Shown: positions 8,184 through 18,265, counted from the stretch's first letter. The stretch is DNA of 20,911 nt from Setomelanomma holmii (GCA_010015745.1 ML978385.1:1-20911), one strand, 5' to 3'. The notes: generated by a model from the letters alone, not told the origin. Program-made: numbers and translations.

Positions 8184-9448
8184 CTAGTGGAGTGGGCTGA
8201 TACTTCTTTTCGGCTCAGAAGTCACAGCGGACGTCCTCTTCGTAGGCTTTGCCTGTGACCCTAGTAGTTCTGTTACAAAGTCCAGCGTGCGCTTGTTGTC
8301 TTGGGAGATGTCCTGCGCATCTGCGGACACGGTAGCTATGACGATGATAAGCCGATTTGGCGTCGGCAATGCGGGTTTGAGATATTTGAGAAACTACTCC
8401 CCTTAGGGTCAGAATATGCTTCAGGAAGAGATCTTTTTGCTGAGGCTTACCACGTCACTGTTGATTGTACTCTCAGAAGCATGTGTTGACTTTCTTCCAC
8501 GGGCATGTGAGATCGCGCCCTTCAACATTTGCCAAAGTCCTAGCAGGCTCTGGCGTATATAATTGGATTCTGCACCGTTATTGACGCCTTGTTCGTTGCC
8601 AGCTAGGTCGACGAGGCGAATAACGCCTTGGCGACTTGTGTTCTTGCTCTGGATTGTGTAGCGCAGGCTCAGAATGTAGTGAGACCGACTTGATGAAGCA
8701 TTTCCCGCTTTCTTTTCTTTGTCGACAGTCTCTGTGTTCTCGGTGCGCCGTTTCTCGATAGAAGCTTGGAAAAGGGCAGTAGCATCGTCCCGACGTTGGC
8801 AATCGCGCCATCTGATATCGTCAGGGCTCTGGTGATCACGGTTCTCGTCGTCGGTGACTTTGGGAAATTATGGAACTTGATAGTGGATGCATCAATATTC
8901 ACAGTGTTCTTTTCGGCTTCCTGATCCTCCTTCTATGCAAAGACGTGATCTATCATGCGCGGAATCAACGAGAGGTTTGCGTGTCGAGAGACGTCGCGCT
9001 GCGAGCCCACCAGAAACGTCTTCTCCGTGCCCGTTTGTCCGTAGGCAAAGATCCGAAGCTCGTCTGTCGGATTGGATATGCACGAGTCTACAAACGGCTG
9101 CACTTCTTTCCAGACGTCGGCGTTGGAAGCATCAGGCGAGAAAACAACGTCGAATGGATTGTAGGCTTGCTCGACACTCTCGCAGGTGCTATCGGTCAGG
9201 ACTACCTTAGAGTCTTCGAAGTTGTGAGTGAACCCTGAGTCGGTAGGTTTAAGTCGGATCAATCCCAGCACGCCACCATTTAGTTTCGTGTGACGTTCAA
9301 GAAGATGCCACCAACGTTGACGTGCGGGATGGAGTTTTTCCTTGAGTTCCAGGCATTCGCACTGCTTGTCAAGTTCGGTGCCTCGCGGTGCCGCATTCCA
9401 CGTGCATGTTGCTTCTCTGATGGTTGCAGCAAGCTTGTTGCAATCACC
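8184..9448 (-). pseudogene. Kinesin motor domain (kinesin-14-like), degenerate
   Basis: Kinesins are microtubule motors that hydrolyse ATP. The neck-like stretch (ELKEKLHPARQRWWHLLERH) leads into LNGGVLGLIRLKPT, resembling the neck/first strand of C-terminal-motor kinesins. The P-loop reads AYGQTGTEKT; the invariant Gly before Lys is Glu (GAG 9025-9023). Switch I (NASSSRSH) and switch II (DLAGNE, 8609-8592) are intact. A 57-nt intron (8450-8394, GTAAGC, CTGAC, TAG) joins to a last exon with FLKYLKPALP and a NRLIIVIATVS strand, ending TAG 8186-8184. Breaks are TAG 8935-8933 (CAG type), a frameshift at about 8792-8788, and TGA 9451-9449 just upstream, beyond which no stalk is found. The lost P-loop Gly alone should prevent normal ATP binding. 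This is probably a decayed duplicate. Confidence 0.8.
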
Positions 9449-9478
9449 TCACACCATCCGTCTGCGACATCGAACACC

Positions 9479-10675
9479 ATGGTCCGCCCAAGGTGCAGCA
9501 ATGGTAGCGAAGACGAAGACGAAGAGGAACCTCTATCAGAACATGCGACGAATAAGGAGCTTCTGGACACGCTACGTGCGCTTGGTATACTTGGTGAGAG
9601 CGTTGGAGACGCCATCAAAAAGGACGCGCTGTGGTCGTTGTACAACAACAGAAGAGACGGACGCAATGCACGAGCTCGAGGTCAGCATTGAGCCACTGTT
9701 GCCTATGTCTCACCAACAACATCGAACTAACATCTTGCAGAAGCGTCCACTGAGCGTCCAGGAAGCGAGCGTGAGGAGAACCCGTCCAGATCCCGGCCTC
9801 GCCGCCCGAACCGTAGTGGAAGAAGCTCCTTTCATGGTGTCCAGCCGAGTTCCAGTCGCCCTGAGCGTACGAGGGGCGACGAAGAGGTTCCAGCTCTCCG
9901 TTCACAGAGTCGTGCCAGATCGGAAGTTGGCCGACAGTCTCATCGAGGCTCGCTTGAAGAGGCGCGCGTGACCTCTCAGGATCAAGCAGACTTGACAGGT
10001 GAGAATTCTAATATCGGAGATTCGCTGGTGCGGCGTGTCATCGCGCCTCGCCGCGAAGTTTCGTTATCATCTCCAAGTGTCCGACATCCTGAGTCGCCAT
10101 CTTCCGCAACCACACCGAGCATTGCACCTACAACGCTTGACTTTGGGCAGACTCCAGACATACTTCAAGCTCCCAGGCGGTAAGATGGACATAACATAAG
10201 TCTCAAGATGAAGGAGATCGCAACGGGCGGCGTGCATGAGCAGAGACAAGGGATGGTCGCCAGTGTATGGACAACGTGGCGGCAGTTCAGAAATGGCTTG
10301 CATCAGCAGAACAACGCCCTTAATCGACGTCGAGGATGGACGGAGGTTCCCGAACCACGAAACCAAGACATCTTCGGTGCTATGACAAGGCAGCAGGGTC
10401 CCGGCGTGGAGAGAACGCTGGAGCTGCTGCTTACCGAAGCGACGAATGGTACGAAGCAAACAGCGGAAAGTACTAAGACGACTGACGACAGAAGGAGTGA
10501 AGAGCGCGGCGCGCCAAAAAAGAGGAAAACACGCCACGACTCAGACTCTGAGGTGGAAGGTAATGGCAAAAGCACCCGCAGAGGTAAAAAGGCTAAAAGC
10601 AGCAAGAAGGGATCGCGTGACGAAGAGGATAAGTCACAGGACGAGAGTGAGAGCGAGAGCGAGGAATCAGACTGA
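9479..10675 (+). pseudogene. Basic/acidic, probably nuclear protein with SAP-like N-terminus
   Basis: ATG 9479 opens a short acidic stretch (EDEDEEE). It is followed by a possible SAP/LEM-like helical unit (NKELLDTLRALGILGESVGD, then IKKDALWSLYNN). A 60-nt intron (9681-9740, GTCAGC, CTAAC, TTGCAG) joins in phase to an Arg/Ser-rich exon (SRSRPRRPNRSGRSS) and a Ser/Pro-rich region. The frame meets TAA 10181-10183, which fits CAA-to-TAA, then continues in the same frame without another stop to TGA 10673-10675. The end has a nuclear-localisation-like PKKRKTRH, a Lys-rich stretch and an acidic Ser/Glu tail. No catalytic motif is seen. A chromatin or RNA-associated role is inference from composition only. 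It starts about 30 bp from the degenerate 5' end of the kinesin remnant, head to head. Confidence 0.55.
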
Positions 10676-11404
10676 TTGTGCGAGAGAGGATACGACTAGA
10701 AGCATGCATGAGGGAAGAGGAGGGTGGTGACGCTGTGGAAGGAAGCACGAACTAGATTGACCTCACAATGGGACGTAGGTTCAAAACGATCGACCGCGTG
10801 GATTCCTTTCGGCTTCCTTTCTCTCATCGTATCATATCACTCCTTCCTGAGGCCGCGGCTTCCAAGCCTGGTCTGGGTATATGTAAAAGCACTTTGCTGC
10901 TAGACACAACCCTCAACATTTCTATCGTGATGTCTGTCTTTTCCTCAAGGCTTAGTCCTTCACTCTCTCCCAAGCATCTTGACCTATCGTGTTCTCTCGT
11001 GTTGATCATTTACTGCTGGGCCACTGACTTCATGCACAACGAGGCGCCGCCCTTGCTGATAGTGATAGCTTCGATGCCGCTTGCGCTTCATAGCTGCTGT
11101 AGGAATGTCGGTAAACGGTTCTTCTGGCTGGAATATCGGTCGTGCATGCAGTTGTTGATGAAATGTATGGTGCTCTTGATTGTGCGGTATAAGTCTTGAA
11201 CAGCTTGATGTTCAAATAGAGTATATTGTCGCTCATGACGCAGGATCGCCCTCGTTTACCTTCACTAAAGCTCAGCAGTCTACATGGAAGATTTTGCGAT
11301 GCATAACTTTACCTTATGTCTGATGAGTGATATTCGCAACTCCACTGTCTACTCTCCTACACAACGATCGTGCTCGTTACTGGACGTCCGATATTGCATT
11401 CAAT
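10676..11404. other. Intergenic region, no supported gene
   Basis: A plus-strand open frame at 10768-11199 (143 codons, ATG) is the longest here. Its translation is rich in Leu, Ser and Cys without a recognisable domain, good promoter or intron signals, so it is not called. The minus strand shows only short frames. Nothing else is seen. Confidence 0.4.
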
Positions 11405-11754
11405 ATGACTTCGAACATTCGGGACTATGATGGGCACCTGCAGGAAGACAGAGATCGAGAAACCGAAGTCGCAGATCTTATGTGGCTGCTACGAAGCGTC
11501 ATTGCGGATATGGATGACACACTCAACGACAGATCCGGCGTTCCTCAGCGAGAGCGACTCCGACGGTTTTTGCTCTTGCGGTTTACACAAGCTCGAATCA
11601 TTCAGAGTATCTGTTTGACGCGCAGTGCTTGACTCCGTCACCATCGTACGTTGATATGTATCCTGGTTGTGTCTTGACTCACGCATTTAGGTCAACCGAC
11701 AACGATAACGAATATCAAAGACACCACCTAGGCATACATGTAGCGATCTGAGGT
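11405..11754 (+). pseudogene. Short hypothetical gene fragment with a good intron signal
   Basis: ATG 11405 opens 75 codons (MTSNIRDYDGHLQEDRDRE onward; an acidic helix, then an Arg/Leu-rich stretch) ending at TGA 11630-11632. Just downstream is an excellent fungal intron: GTACGT at 11646, TTGACTCAC as branch region, TTTAG ending at 11690. The first frame closes before the donor. A neighbouring frame is open across it, so a frameshift near 11540-11620 is likely. The sequence after the intron is short and closes near 11754. No family is recognised. Confidence 0.35.
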
Positions 11755-13135
11755 ATCGATGGGAGGAGATGAAGAGGAGGCGTGAGGTTGCGTGCCGGAC
11801 AGGCCAGAAGGAAAGAGTTTATGCCAACAAGCAGTAATCTTATTCGGTAAACACCGACACGTGGAAATACAGCTGTAGACTTGCTTTAGGTTGCTCTATC
11901 GGTCGAAGCCGGAAAACATTTCCCGTCAAACTACATGCACCCGACGACCTTACAAGTACAAGTGTTAGTGACCTGCAAGAAGCATTAGTACCATTCAAGA
12001 GAGTAATCTGCAGAGATGGATGCCGCCAGATATTGTAACAGCATACGTTAATGCCAGTAATGGGGTAATGTTCAGGATCCGGCAAGGTTATGGATGGAGG
12101 CGAAATTCGACTTATGACACTCTCAAACCAAGCAGACTTTGCAGCAAGGCGTTGTCCTTATTCCTCGGCCGAGTTCCGCGCGAAGCAATGCAACGACAGT
12201 TTGAAATTGCGCAATGGTCGGCACAAGTTAAGTGGGCGTTGTCAAGGCCGCCGAACTACCAGAGCTGGGGCCGTAGTTGGTCCAGCTCATGCTACTGCGG
12301 CAGGGATATGTGCACCGGCTTACGCTGACTTGAGTCGCTGGGTGCGGAGGGCGGGTCACGTGTGCCGTTGATGGCAGAGCGGACGACGGCCCACACCAAA
12401 AGGATGTCGCAAGTGATGACATGGCGCGCATCGAGACATTCAAAGCCGGCGGCTGCAGCGGGAAGAGTGAGCGAGAGCGTTGTACGCTTGCCGGTCAAGC
12501 TGTAGTTGTTGCGACTTCGCTCGTAAGTGGTACCGTGATCTATTCCTGTCACACCATCACATTTGTTTTGGATCCAGAGACAAATTAAGGCTGTATTTTA
12601 TTGAGTTGTGTAGCTCTCCCGAGCCAATGCGCGGGTGTTACCCTTGACATCTGTTTAGTTGTCCAGCAGTTGGTCACTGACCATATCACAGTACTACCCG
12701 CCCCAGCTACAACCGAAAGCGTGCTTGCTCGTTAACGCCGTGAAACTCTTTTAGCCCAACGCGTACTTTCCCCATCAATATGTGGACAAGCCAAGGAATG
12801 ACAGAGATGTAAAGAGCTGTAGAACAGCTAATTGCGGCTGGAGATGAGATCGCCGGGATTGGTGCGCTTTCAAGACTGACATGTATTGCCGTTTGGAGGC
12901 ACATGAGATTTGCTTTGGCCCATCTGCCCCCCTCAACAATAGGCTGAGGGGTCAACATGACGGTAAGCATTGGTTCAACCATGGTGGTGAGGTTGATATA
13001 GGGCGCGATATCAGTAGCAGAGTACTAGGTATTGGCCCAAGAGTGTAGAACATGGGACTGGTTGCTTTCGGTGGGAGCAAATTTGCATGGATCATGGCGC
13101 AGTCGAATGCCCGCAAACGCTGTTCAGCAGTCAGG
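11755..13135. other. Long region without a supported gene
   Basis: Only short overlapping frames occur. On the plus strand 12090-12371 and 12020-12328 are Arg/Ala-rich with no domain. On the minus strand 12982-12707 (91 codons, mildly hydrophobic, Ala/Ile/Ser-rich) and 12552-12292 look slightly more protein-like but have no recognisable motif, start context or intron. Either could be a decayed exon. No RNA gene, repeat array or inverted-repeat element was found by eye. Confidence 0.35.
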
Positions 13136-13706
13136 CTATGGTACCAGAGTTTGATGCATCATCTTACAGAATGCTTCTGGCCACCACGATAGGCCCAGGT
13201 CATCTTTGCAGTCCTCAATGGGCAAGTCGTCGTGGAAATGCTCGAGCTCTAGGCAGACTCGGTCACTTCTGCTCGAGTCGAATGATCGAGTGGTGGCGCG
13301 CGATTCCGTGAGCTGGATCAAAGCCGTGCGACACGGCACACTGAGGACGTCGGAGCAATCTGACGCCGAGGAAGATGTGCCTTGACTCGTAGGCTGTTTG
13401 CTGTATTGTGAAGAATGACAGCACAGCCAATGTAGTCATGTTGCTCAACAGTGAGGCTTGGAGCGGGATTGGCAGCTAGTCGCAATGTCTGTCCTGCAAT
13501 GCAAACCGCGCTCTCTGACGTTGACTGAGTGGAAGCGTCCATGTCCAGGTTCCCGATCCATTAGGCAGAATCTGCAGCGGGAACGGAAAGGGATCTTGAA
13601 GGGTGATGTGATCGGAAGCGTTCCGATGAGTGTTCGGAATGCTGCAGGTGAGTTGTGCAGCAACAATCCCAAGCATCACAGCGCAGATGCTCAGATACTT
13701 GCTCAT
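13136..13706 (-). pseudogene. Small secreted protein, frameshifted
   Basis: ATG 13706 starts a classic signal peptide (MSKYLSICAVMLGIVAA) with likely cleavage before QLTC. Roughly 50 codons of mature sequence follow (IPNTHRNASDHITLQDPF region). The frame then shifts near 13550. Coding continues in a second frame (NLDMDASTQ, CIAGQTLRLAANPAP, CAVILHNTANS) to TGA 13320-13318. It continues in a third frame (PCRTALIQL, then CLELEHF, EDCKDDLG, AFCKMM) to TAG 13138-13136. Several cysteines suggest disulphides in an extracellular protein. No known family is assigned. Two frame changes with no good splice sites between them argue for a pseudogene, not an intron-rich gene. It is divergent from the secreted gene at 13978, about 270 bp away. 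Confidence 0.5.
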
Positions 13707-13885
13707 CGTGGCCACGATCTTCGGCTGTGCCTCTTGGTATAGAAAGTAGAATGAGAAGTCTTGCCCATGAGTGGTTTCGGAGTGACGTGCCTAGTCGCAC
13801 TAGCGCATACTTGGCAAACGGTTTGTAACATCACCTGGGTCTGTCTGCGCGGGACGGCCGGGATGCTCATTTCCGCCCAGCTCGA

Positions 13886-13893
13886 TATATAAG
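13886..13893 (+). promoter_or_regulatory. TATA box candidate of the 13978 gene
   Basis: TATATAAG lies about 85-92 bp upstream of ATG 13978, followed by a C/T-rich leader typical of fungal transcription start regions. Confidence 0.55.
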
Positions 13894-13977
13894 ATGCAAG
13901 TGTGATACTTCATCAGGGAACGAAAGCTTCCTCATCTAATCTTTCTCCTCACATCTCGGACGTCACAGTTCACAGCC

Positions 13978-14759
13978 ATGGCCCATGCTATTCTCCTCTG
14001 CGCTTTCCTTATTATGACGCCTTTGATGAGGGTAGCTGAATCCGCTATACTCTGTCCACCAACATCTCAGCATCAATGGAGATTTGAGAAGGTAACGTAC
14101 AGGATGCAGGAATCGAAGAACCTGGAGAAGTGAGTTCCTCTGGGCCGTGCCGGCGGTCTCGCCGCAACATGTCAGGCTCGTGAGTCGTGTACCTATGTCG
14201 TCCCGTTGCTTTCTAACATGCCTAGCTTGTACATCTGGGATCAGCGAGGAGACGTACTGGGAAGGAGCAATCACTGTTGGAGGTGGTATGTGTCTGTACG
14301 TAAGCACCCCACCAAGCTAACTTGGCTGCCAATGCTTACAGTGACCCGTAGTGCAAAGGCTGCAGGTCTGGGCTTCACTTTTGGTTCTGAGTGAATCACT
14401 GGACGCACATCTGCGTACATCCTCACACAAGAATGCCCCACGCCTGACAGTCATGAAGAGTATTGCGTATGCGGATTTTTGGGAATGCGACATGATGTGG
14501 AAGCCAGTGGAATCAAGACCACCGTTGCCCGAGAGACGTGTCCTGTGTCCACTACAACATAAAAGAGCCTTTTACGGCCGTTGCCCCCATCAAATACGAC
14601 ATGGGAGGAGGTAGCCCAAGATACATGTTTGAAACCCGACTCTGTAGAGGCAAAGATTCTCGGAACTGTACGAGCGTTGCGTCGTTTCCGGCTTGCCCGG
14701 AGGAATACGATGTGACGTATCCCCAAAAGGCCCAGAGGTGGTTTCCTCCTGAACCCTAG
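13978..14759 (+). pseudogene. Cysteine-rich secreted (effector-like) protein, degenerate
   Basis: Exon 1 (13978-14179) begins with a signal peptide (MAHAILLCAFLIMTPLM, small residues VAESA at the cut). Intron 1 is 14180-14225 (GTGAGT, CTAAC, CTAG), exon 2 is 14226-14285, intron 2 is 14286-14341 (GTATGT, GCTAAC, TTACAG), and exon 3 runs from 14342. The phases join in one frame, giving blocks such as ETYWEGAITVGG and AAGLGFTFGSE and paired cysteines (ECPTPDSHEEYCVC). Breaks are TGA 14131-14133 (codon 52), TGA 14392-14394, and a frameshift near 14530-14540. After the frameshift another frame (SCVHYNIKEPF, then RLCRGKDSRNCTS) runs to TAG 14757-14759. Both TGA codons fit CGA-to-TGA. Size, secretion signal and Cys content resemble fungal effector-type proteins; no named family is recognised. 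Confidence 0.6.
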
Positions 14760-15837
14760 CAGAGAGGTAATGGTGTCGGCGGAGAAGCCAGTCTATATGC
14801 TTTCTCTCAGTGTTCCTCTTTGAGTCAGCCACCAGCCCCTAGAACTTCTTGCACTCATTTCCTAGCGACCACTTCCTAAATAGACTGGGTACCTCGCTGT
14901 TGACAATCCAGAACAAATCCCCCATCTTGGTCGCCCGACAGATAGGGCTGCGCGAGAAGTTGCGTCTACTATGTCAAGCCCTCACAAGAATTGCTCTCGC
15001 AAGGGATGAAGTGTAGCCAATTTGAAAATCTGAAACTTGCATTCATTCGTGCACCATCGACTGGAAGTTTGGGCGAGGTTGACTTCCTGACTCAACTTCT
15101 CGACGGAATGGCGAGATGTGAAAGGGACATGTCGAGGCGTATGCATCCAGTGCGAACGGCGAACAGTGTCTAGTAATGATATAAAAGCATCGACGAGACA
15201 AGTGCGTCGTCAACGCGGCGAAGTTGAATGGAAGAATCTACGCGGCTCTGCTGCTCTTATCCATTGCCAGAGGGTGTCAACCTCTCGGAGGTCAGCGTCG
15301 ATTAGCCTTAGCAGACGCTTGTCATCTGCGCAGGCGTGGTGGTGGGCTTTTTGAGACCATGGGTGGCTCGACGCCGCGATGGTCAGTCAGGCATCGTATG
15401 GCTGTCCCAAGCGAGGGAGCTTCTCCACGAGATTGGCGCGGTGACCGTCCGTTGGTGAGGATCTTCCAATACTGGCCCACACGCTCTTCCTCGTCCCCCT
15501 TGAGCACCGCGGGGTTTGCTGAAAAGCGTACGGAGTGGGTGGCATCCGTCTAGCCTGAATTCAAGGCTGCCTCGTTGTCGTAGCCATGATGAGCCTCGGT
15601 GTTCCTGGGAGCTATCGTTGGAGCAGGCACCTGGGGCGCGCAGAACTGCCTGCCCAGTATTCCGAGAAAGGGAACGAATGCAGGGTTTTGACGAAGCACA
15701 TTTCGTAGGAACTAAGCGTCCGTCGTAGGCGATTGAGTAGGCTGGGATAGCACCGGAGGAGGCGGCCATGGCGGAATCGTTCTGGAAGGGCTCGTTGCGC
15801 AGCCGCTTGTACCCGCAGGGCCGCGCCTAGCGGGCCG
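14760..15837. other. Region without a supported gene
   Basis: A TATAAAAG at 15180-15187 could be a promoter, and an ATG at 15228 lies 41 bp beyond it, but that frame closes after 25 codons. The overlapping frame (15224-15553, no ATG start) begins hydrophobic and ends Arg/Ser-rich. On the minus strand, 15769-15383 (128 codons) and 15507-15322 are open and of plausible composition, but the three frames here look alike and no motif decides between them. Possible decayed exons; nothing called. Confidence 0.3.
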
Positions 15838-17001
15838 CTATCGGTAGCCCCGATTCGTTTGAAGCGCACCAGTCCAAGCGAAGACTAGCGTATCGCACGA
15901 TCGGCAGATTTGCGAGTCTCCTGTAAGGAGGCGCTCATTTGTAAGCGCGATTCGCTTCACGACGCATCCCAACGAAACTCCAACTCGTAGCTGAAATTCC
16001 CATGTATTGTCTGCATTCTCTGCTGCAGGCAACGCACGCTCCCAAAACTCCTCTGCGCCCACACCGTACTCTCCCGCAATTGCTGCACGCGCAATAGCGT
16101 GGGAACGTACGTTTTCCGACATTGGTCAAGCTACCGCAACCTACATCGCATTTGGATCGATATGAACCATGTGAGTACATGCCCACGTATATCTTTGGGT
16201 GGTCTGCCATGTTGCCTAAAAGGTCGTTTTTGATGTCGGAGAGTCCGTTTAACGTAATCACTTGCTTCCAGTCGTAGTAATGTAGTTCGCCGTGTACTCG
16301 CAATATCACCCCATGTGGCAACCACCAGTCCTCGTCATCGGCACTAACATCCAGTAAGAATCTGTCTGTCCTGCGGCCTAGGAGAACAAGAAGGTACGCT
16401 TACACTCGTTTAAAGACTATAGAAACCCCTTCCCAGTCATGGTGGTGGCCGGCACCAAGGTTTCCGTCGTGGACGTAGTAGACTGCAAAGTCTAGGCGCC
16501 ACTCATCTGCACCATTCACTGCTGATGTGTACACGGGAATGACTTCCCGGGAGAGTAGTGTACTGTAGGTTAGACACACAAGGCAACCTTCCGCGACAAC
16601 TTGACTAACCTCCGTGGTACTGTCCCGGAGACATGCAGTCCTCACCGGGGCTTAATAGACTAGGGAACGTCGGTGCCTGGGTTGGGTCCATTACCTTTCG
16701 CGTTTGTGGCTCCTTCCGGGTAGTATGTTCGAATGGACCCGTCGTTTCTGGCGAACATGAACACGGGGACGTGGACAATGGCAGGATTTTGGTCATCATC
16801 GAGACCATTGTGTGCTATCTCGTCATAGTATTCAAAACGAATGCCGTGAATGGCCTGCTGGTCAATGTGCTCCGATCGCTGAGGTATAGGGGGTATCGCT
16901 CTGTCCTGCGGTCAAAAGACAAGTCTATCCCGTGCCGAAACCAAGTGGGCTGTAAAAAGAGGGTTGAAAAGGTACGAGAGCAACAGTCCAAGGGCAGTCA
17001 T
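15838..17001 (-). pseudogene. NPP1/necrosis-inducing-protein-like secreted protein, degenerate
   Basis: ATG 17001 starts a signal peptide (MTALGLLLSYLFNPLFTAHL, cut near VSA). The mature part begins after TGA 16914-16912 (codon 30) with FEYYDEIAHNGLDDD and VHVPVFMFARNDG. TAG 16662-16660 and TGA 16644-16642 and a frameshift near 16645 follow. The next frame carries WRLDFAVYYVHDG and GHHHDWEG (16450-16427), close to the GHRHDWE hallmark of NPP1 proteins. A 60-nt intron (16403-16344, GTAAGC to TTAG) leads to DEDWWLPHGVILRVHGE and HPKIYVGMYSHGSY. A candidate 58-nt intron (16110-16053, GTACGT to GCAG) leads to a last exon (EFWERALPAAE) closing at TAG 15840-15838. Family members are secreted; some damage plant membranes, others are non-toxic. 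This copy has at least three stops and a frameshift, so it should yield no product. Confidence 0.6.
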
Positions 17002-17543
17002 TATGGAATTTGAACCCAGAGGTCGATTGACCAAGATGCGTGCCTTGCTAATACGCTTGCCGCAAGATATATGCTGCCCAGGTGTCTTGATAGCCATGGT
17101 ACAAAGTATGGTGTTGCTCGTTTGCTCGGATCTGTTGATCTAGAGTGGAGAAAGATTCCGCAAATTCGCCATGAATACAAAGCCGTCGGCAGCCAACATG
17201 AAGCCGCTCAACATAACCTTCCAAAGGCATGGTGAAGTGCAATCAAGTCCATCCTTCACTTGCTTGATTGCAATCACCGCTTAAAACGGCAGGAACACGC
17301 CACTCTGTGGGCTGTTCAGTAGTGTCATGTTTAACAAGTGCGACGATGCAGTCACGCTCACTGGTCGACTCGTCTTTCACCTATTGTCACATGTTTCCCA
17401 TTTCCGACGAAAAGTCGCAATAAAGACCACACTCCTTCTGCGTTCCTCCTTTCCAAAACACCCACACCAATTGTACATTCTGATCCCAGGTACGCCTGTG
17501 CTTGCTCGGCTCACACTTCATCCATCACCAAGCTCTCAAAAAC
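17002..17543. other. Divergent intergenic region
   Basis: This lies between the NPP1-like gene (-) and the membrane protein gene (+). An AT-rich TATATA-type stretch at about 17066-17071 could serve the minus gene. A minus frame at 17242-17048 (64 codons) and plus frames ending at 17569 are short and without motif. Nothing else supported. Confidence 0.4.
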
Positions 17544-18265
17544 ATGCATCAACACCGGCGCTGGACTAGTGAGCTCATTGCTCGGTCCTTCGACGTTGCC
17601 AGTCTTTTTCTCACCGTTATCACGCTCTGCCTGGCTGCGGCATACGCCTCGCAGCTCTCCAGGGCGTCGCTGGACCCTGGGAGCATGGAATCTGGCCCAA
17701 CTAAGAGGTGGGTATCTCTGTTATCTGCCTCGCAATCATAGCTTCTCATTACTCTAGCTCACTTGTGCCTACGTATGGGCTGCCACCACTTGTAGGCATA
17801 CTGGCCTCTCCCGTCACTCTTGGCATCGTCGCTCCCAAGAAGCTCACTGTTCGCGCTGCTTGATGCCTGTCGCTAGCCATTGTTCTGGCTGTGGGATGGC
17901 TGCGTGCGGCCCGGTGCTGCATTGTGTCACGAAACGTCGAGAGAAGCATCGGCTATCAAACGGCTAGTCGACAAGTGACTCCAGCTCGACGCCCTCGTTG
18001 TGGAGTTAGTGTCAGGAATCGCGAGGAAAGGGACCGAACAATCCTTCTTCTCGGCCACAACACCTTTGGAAACAGCACATTCATAGGATTCGCATACGTT
18101 CGATACAAGGAGAATCTCGCAAGCAAGGCCAGAGCTTCTTCTTGCTCCTCCAACCATCGCATGCATCGTATTTCCAGCCTCGGAGCGTTGCCTCATTTCA
18201 TAATTCCGTCGCAAACACACCAACACCCATCTTTTGGCCCTGACACGCTCATACTTCAACATTGA
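17544..18265 (+). pseudogene. Multi-pass (about four-helix) small membrane protein, degenerate
   Basis: ATG 17544 (MHQHRRWTSELIARSF) leads to a first hydrophobic helix (DVASLFLTVITLCLAAAYAS). Near 17700 the coding shifts frame, either by frameshift or by an unresolved intron. The new frame gives VGISVICLAIIASHY, then GLPPLVGILASPVTLGIVAP, then TGA 17861-17863 (CGA or TGG type). In the same frame CLSLAIVLAVGWLRAARC follows. Four helices with a short basic C-terminal region recall MARVEL-like fungal membrane proteins, but no motif proves it. After about 17940 the frame stays open to TGA 18263-18265, with doubtful coding character. Confidence 0.45.

Noticed and set aside
9280..9666. 128-codon minus-strand frame upstream of the kinesin
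   Set aside because: It is offset from the frame that connects to the kinesin neck and motor; Ser-rich translation is antisense to the acidic start of the 9479 gene.
9342..9971. 209-codon plus-strand open frame
   Set aside because: It reads through the intron at 9681-9740 in the wrong frame; the alternative frame has matching splice phases and coherent composition.
10768..11199. 143-codon plus-strand ORF
   Set aside because: No domain, no promoter or intron support; Leu/Ser/Cys-rich composition is compatible with chance.
14129..14225. A longer intron 1 in the secreted gene starting at the first GTGAGT, which would remove the TGA
   Set aside because: The resulting phase does not match exon 2, whereas the second GTGAGT (14180) gives a 46-nt intron and a continuous frame apart from the TGA.
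15383..15769. 128-codon minus-strand frame
   Set aside because: All three frames in this stretch are similarly open and similar in composition; nothing decides that any one is coding.
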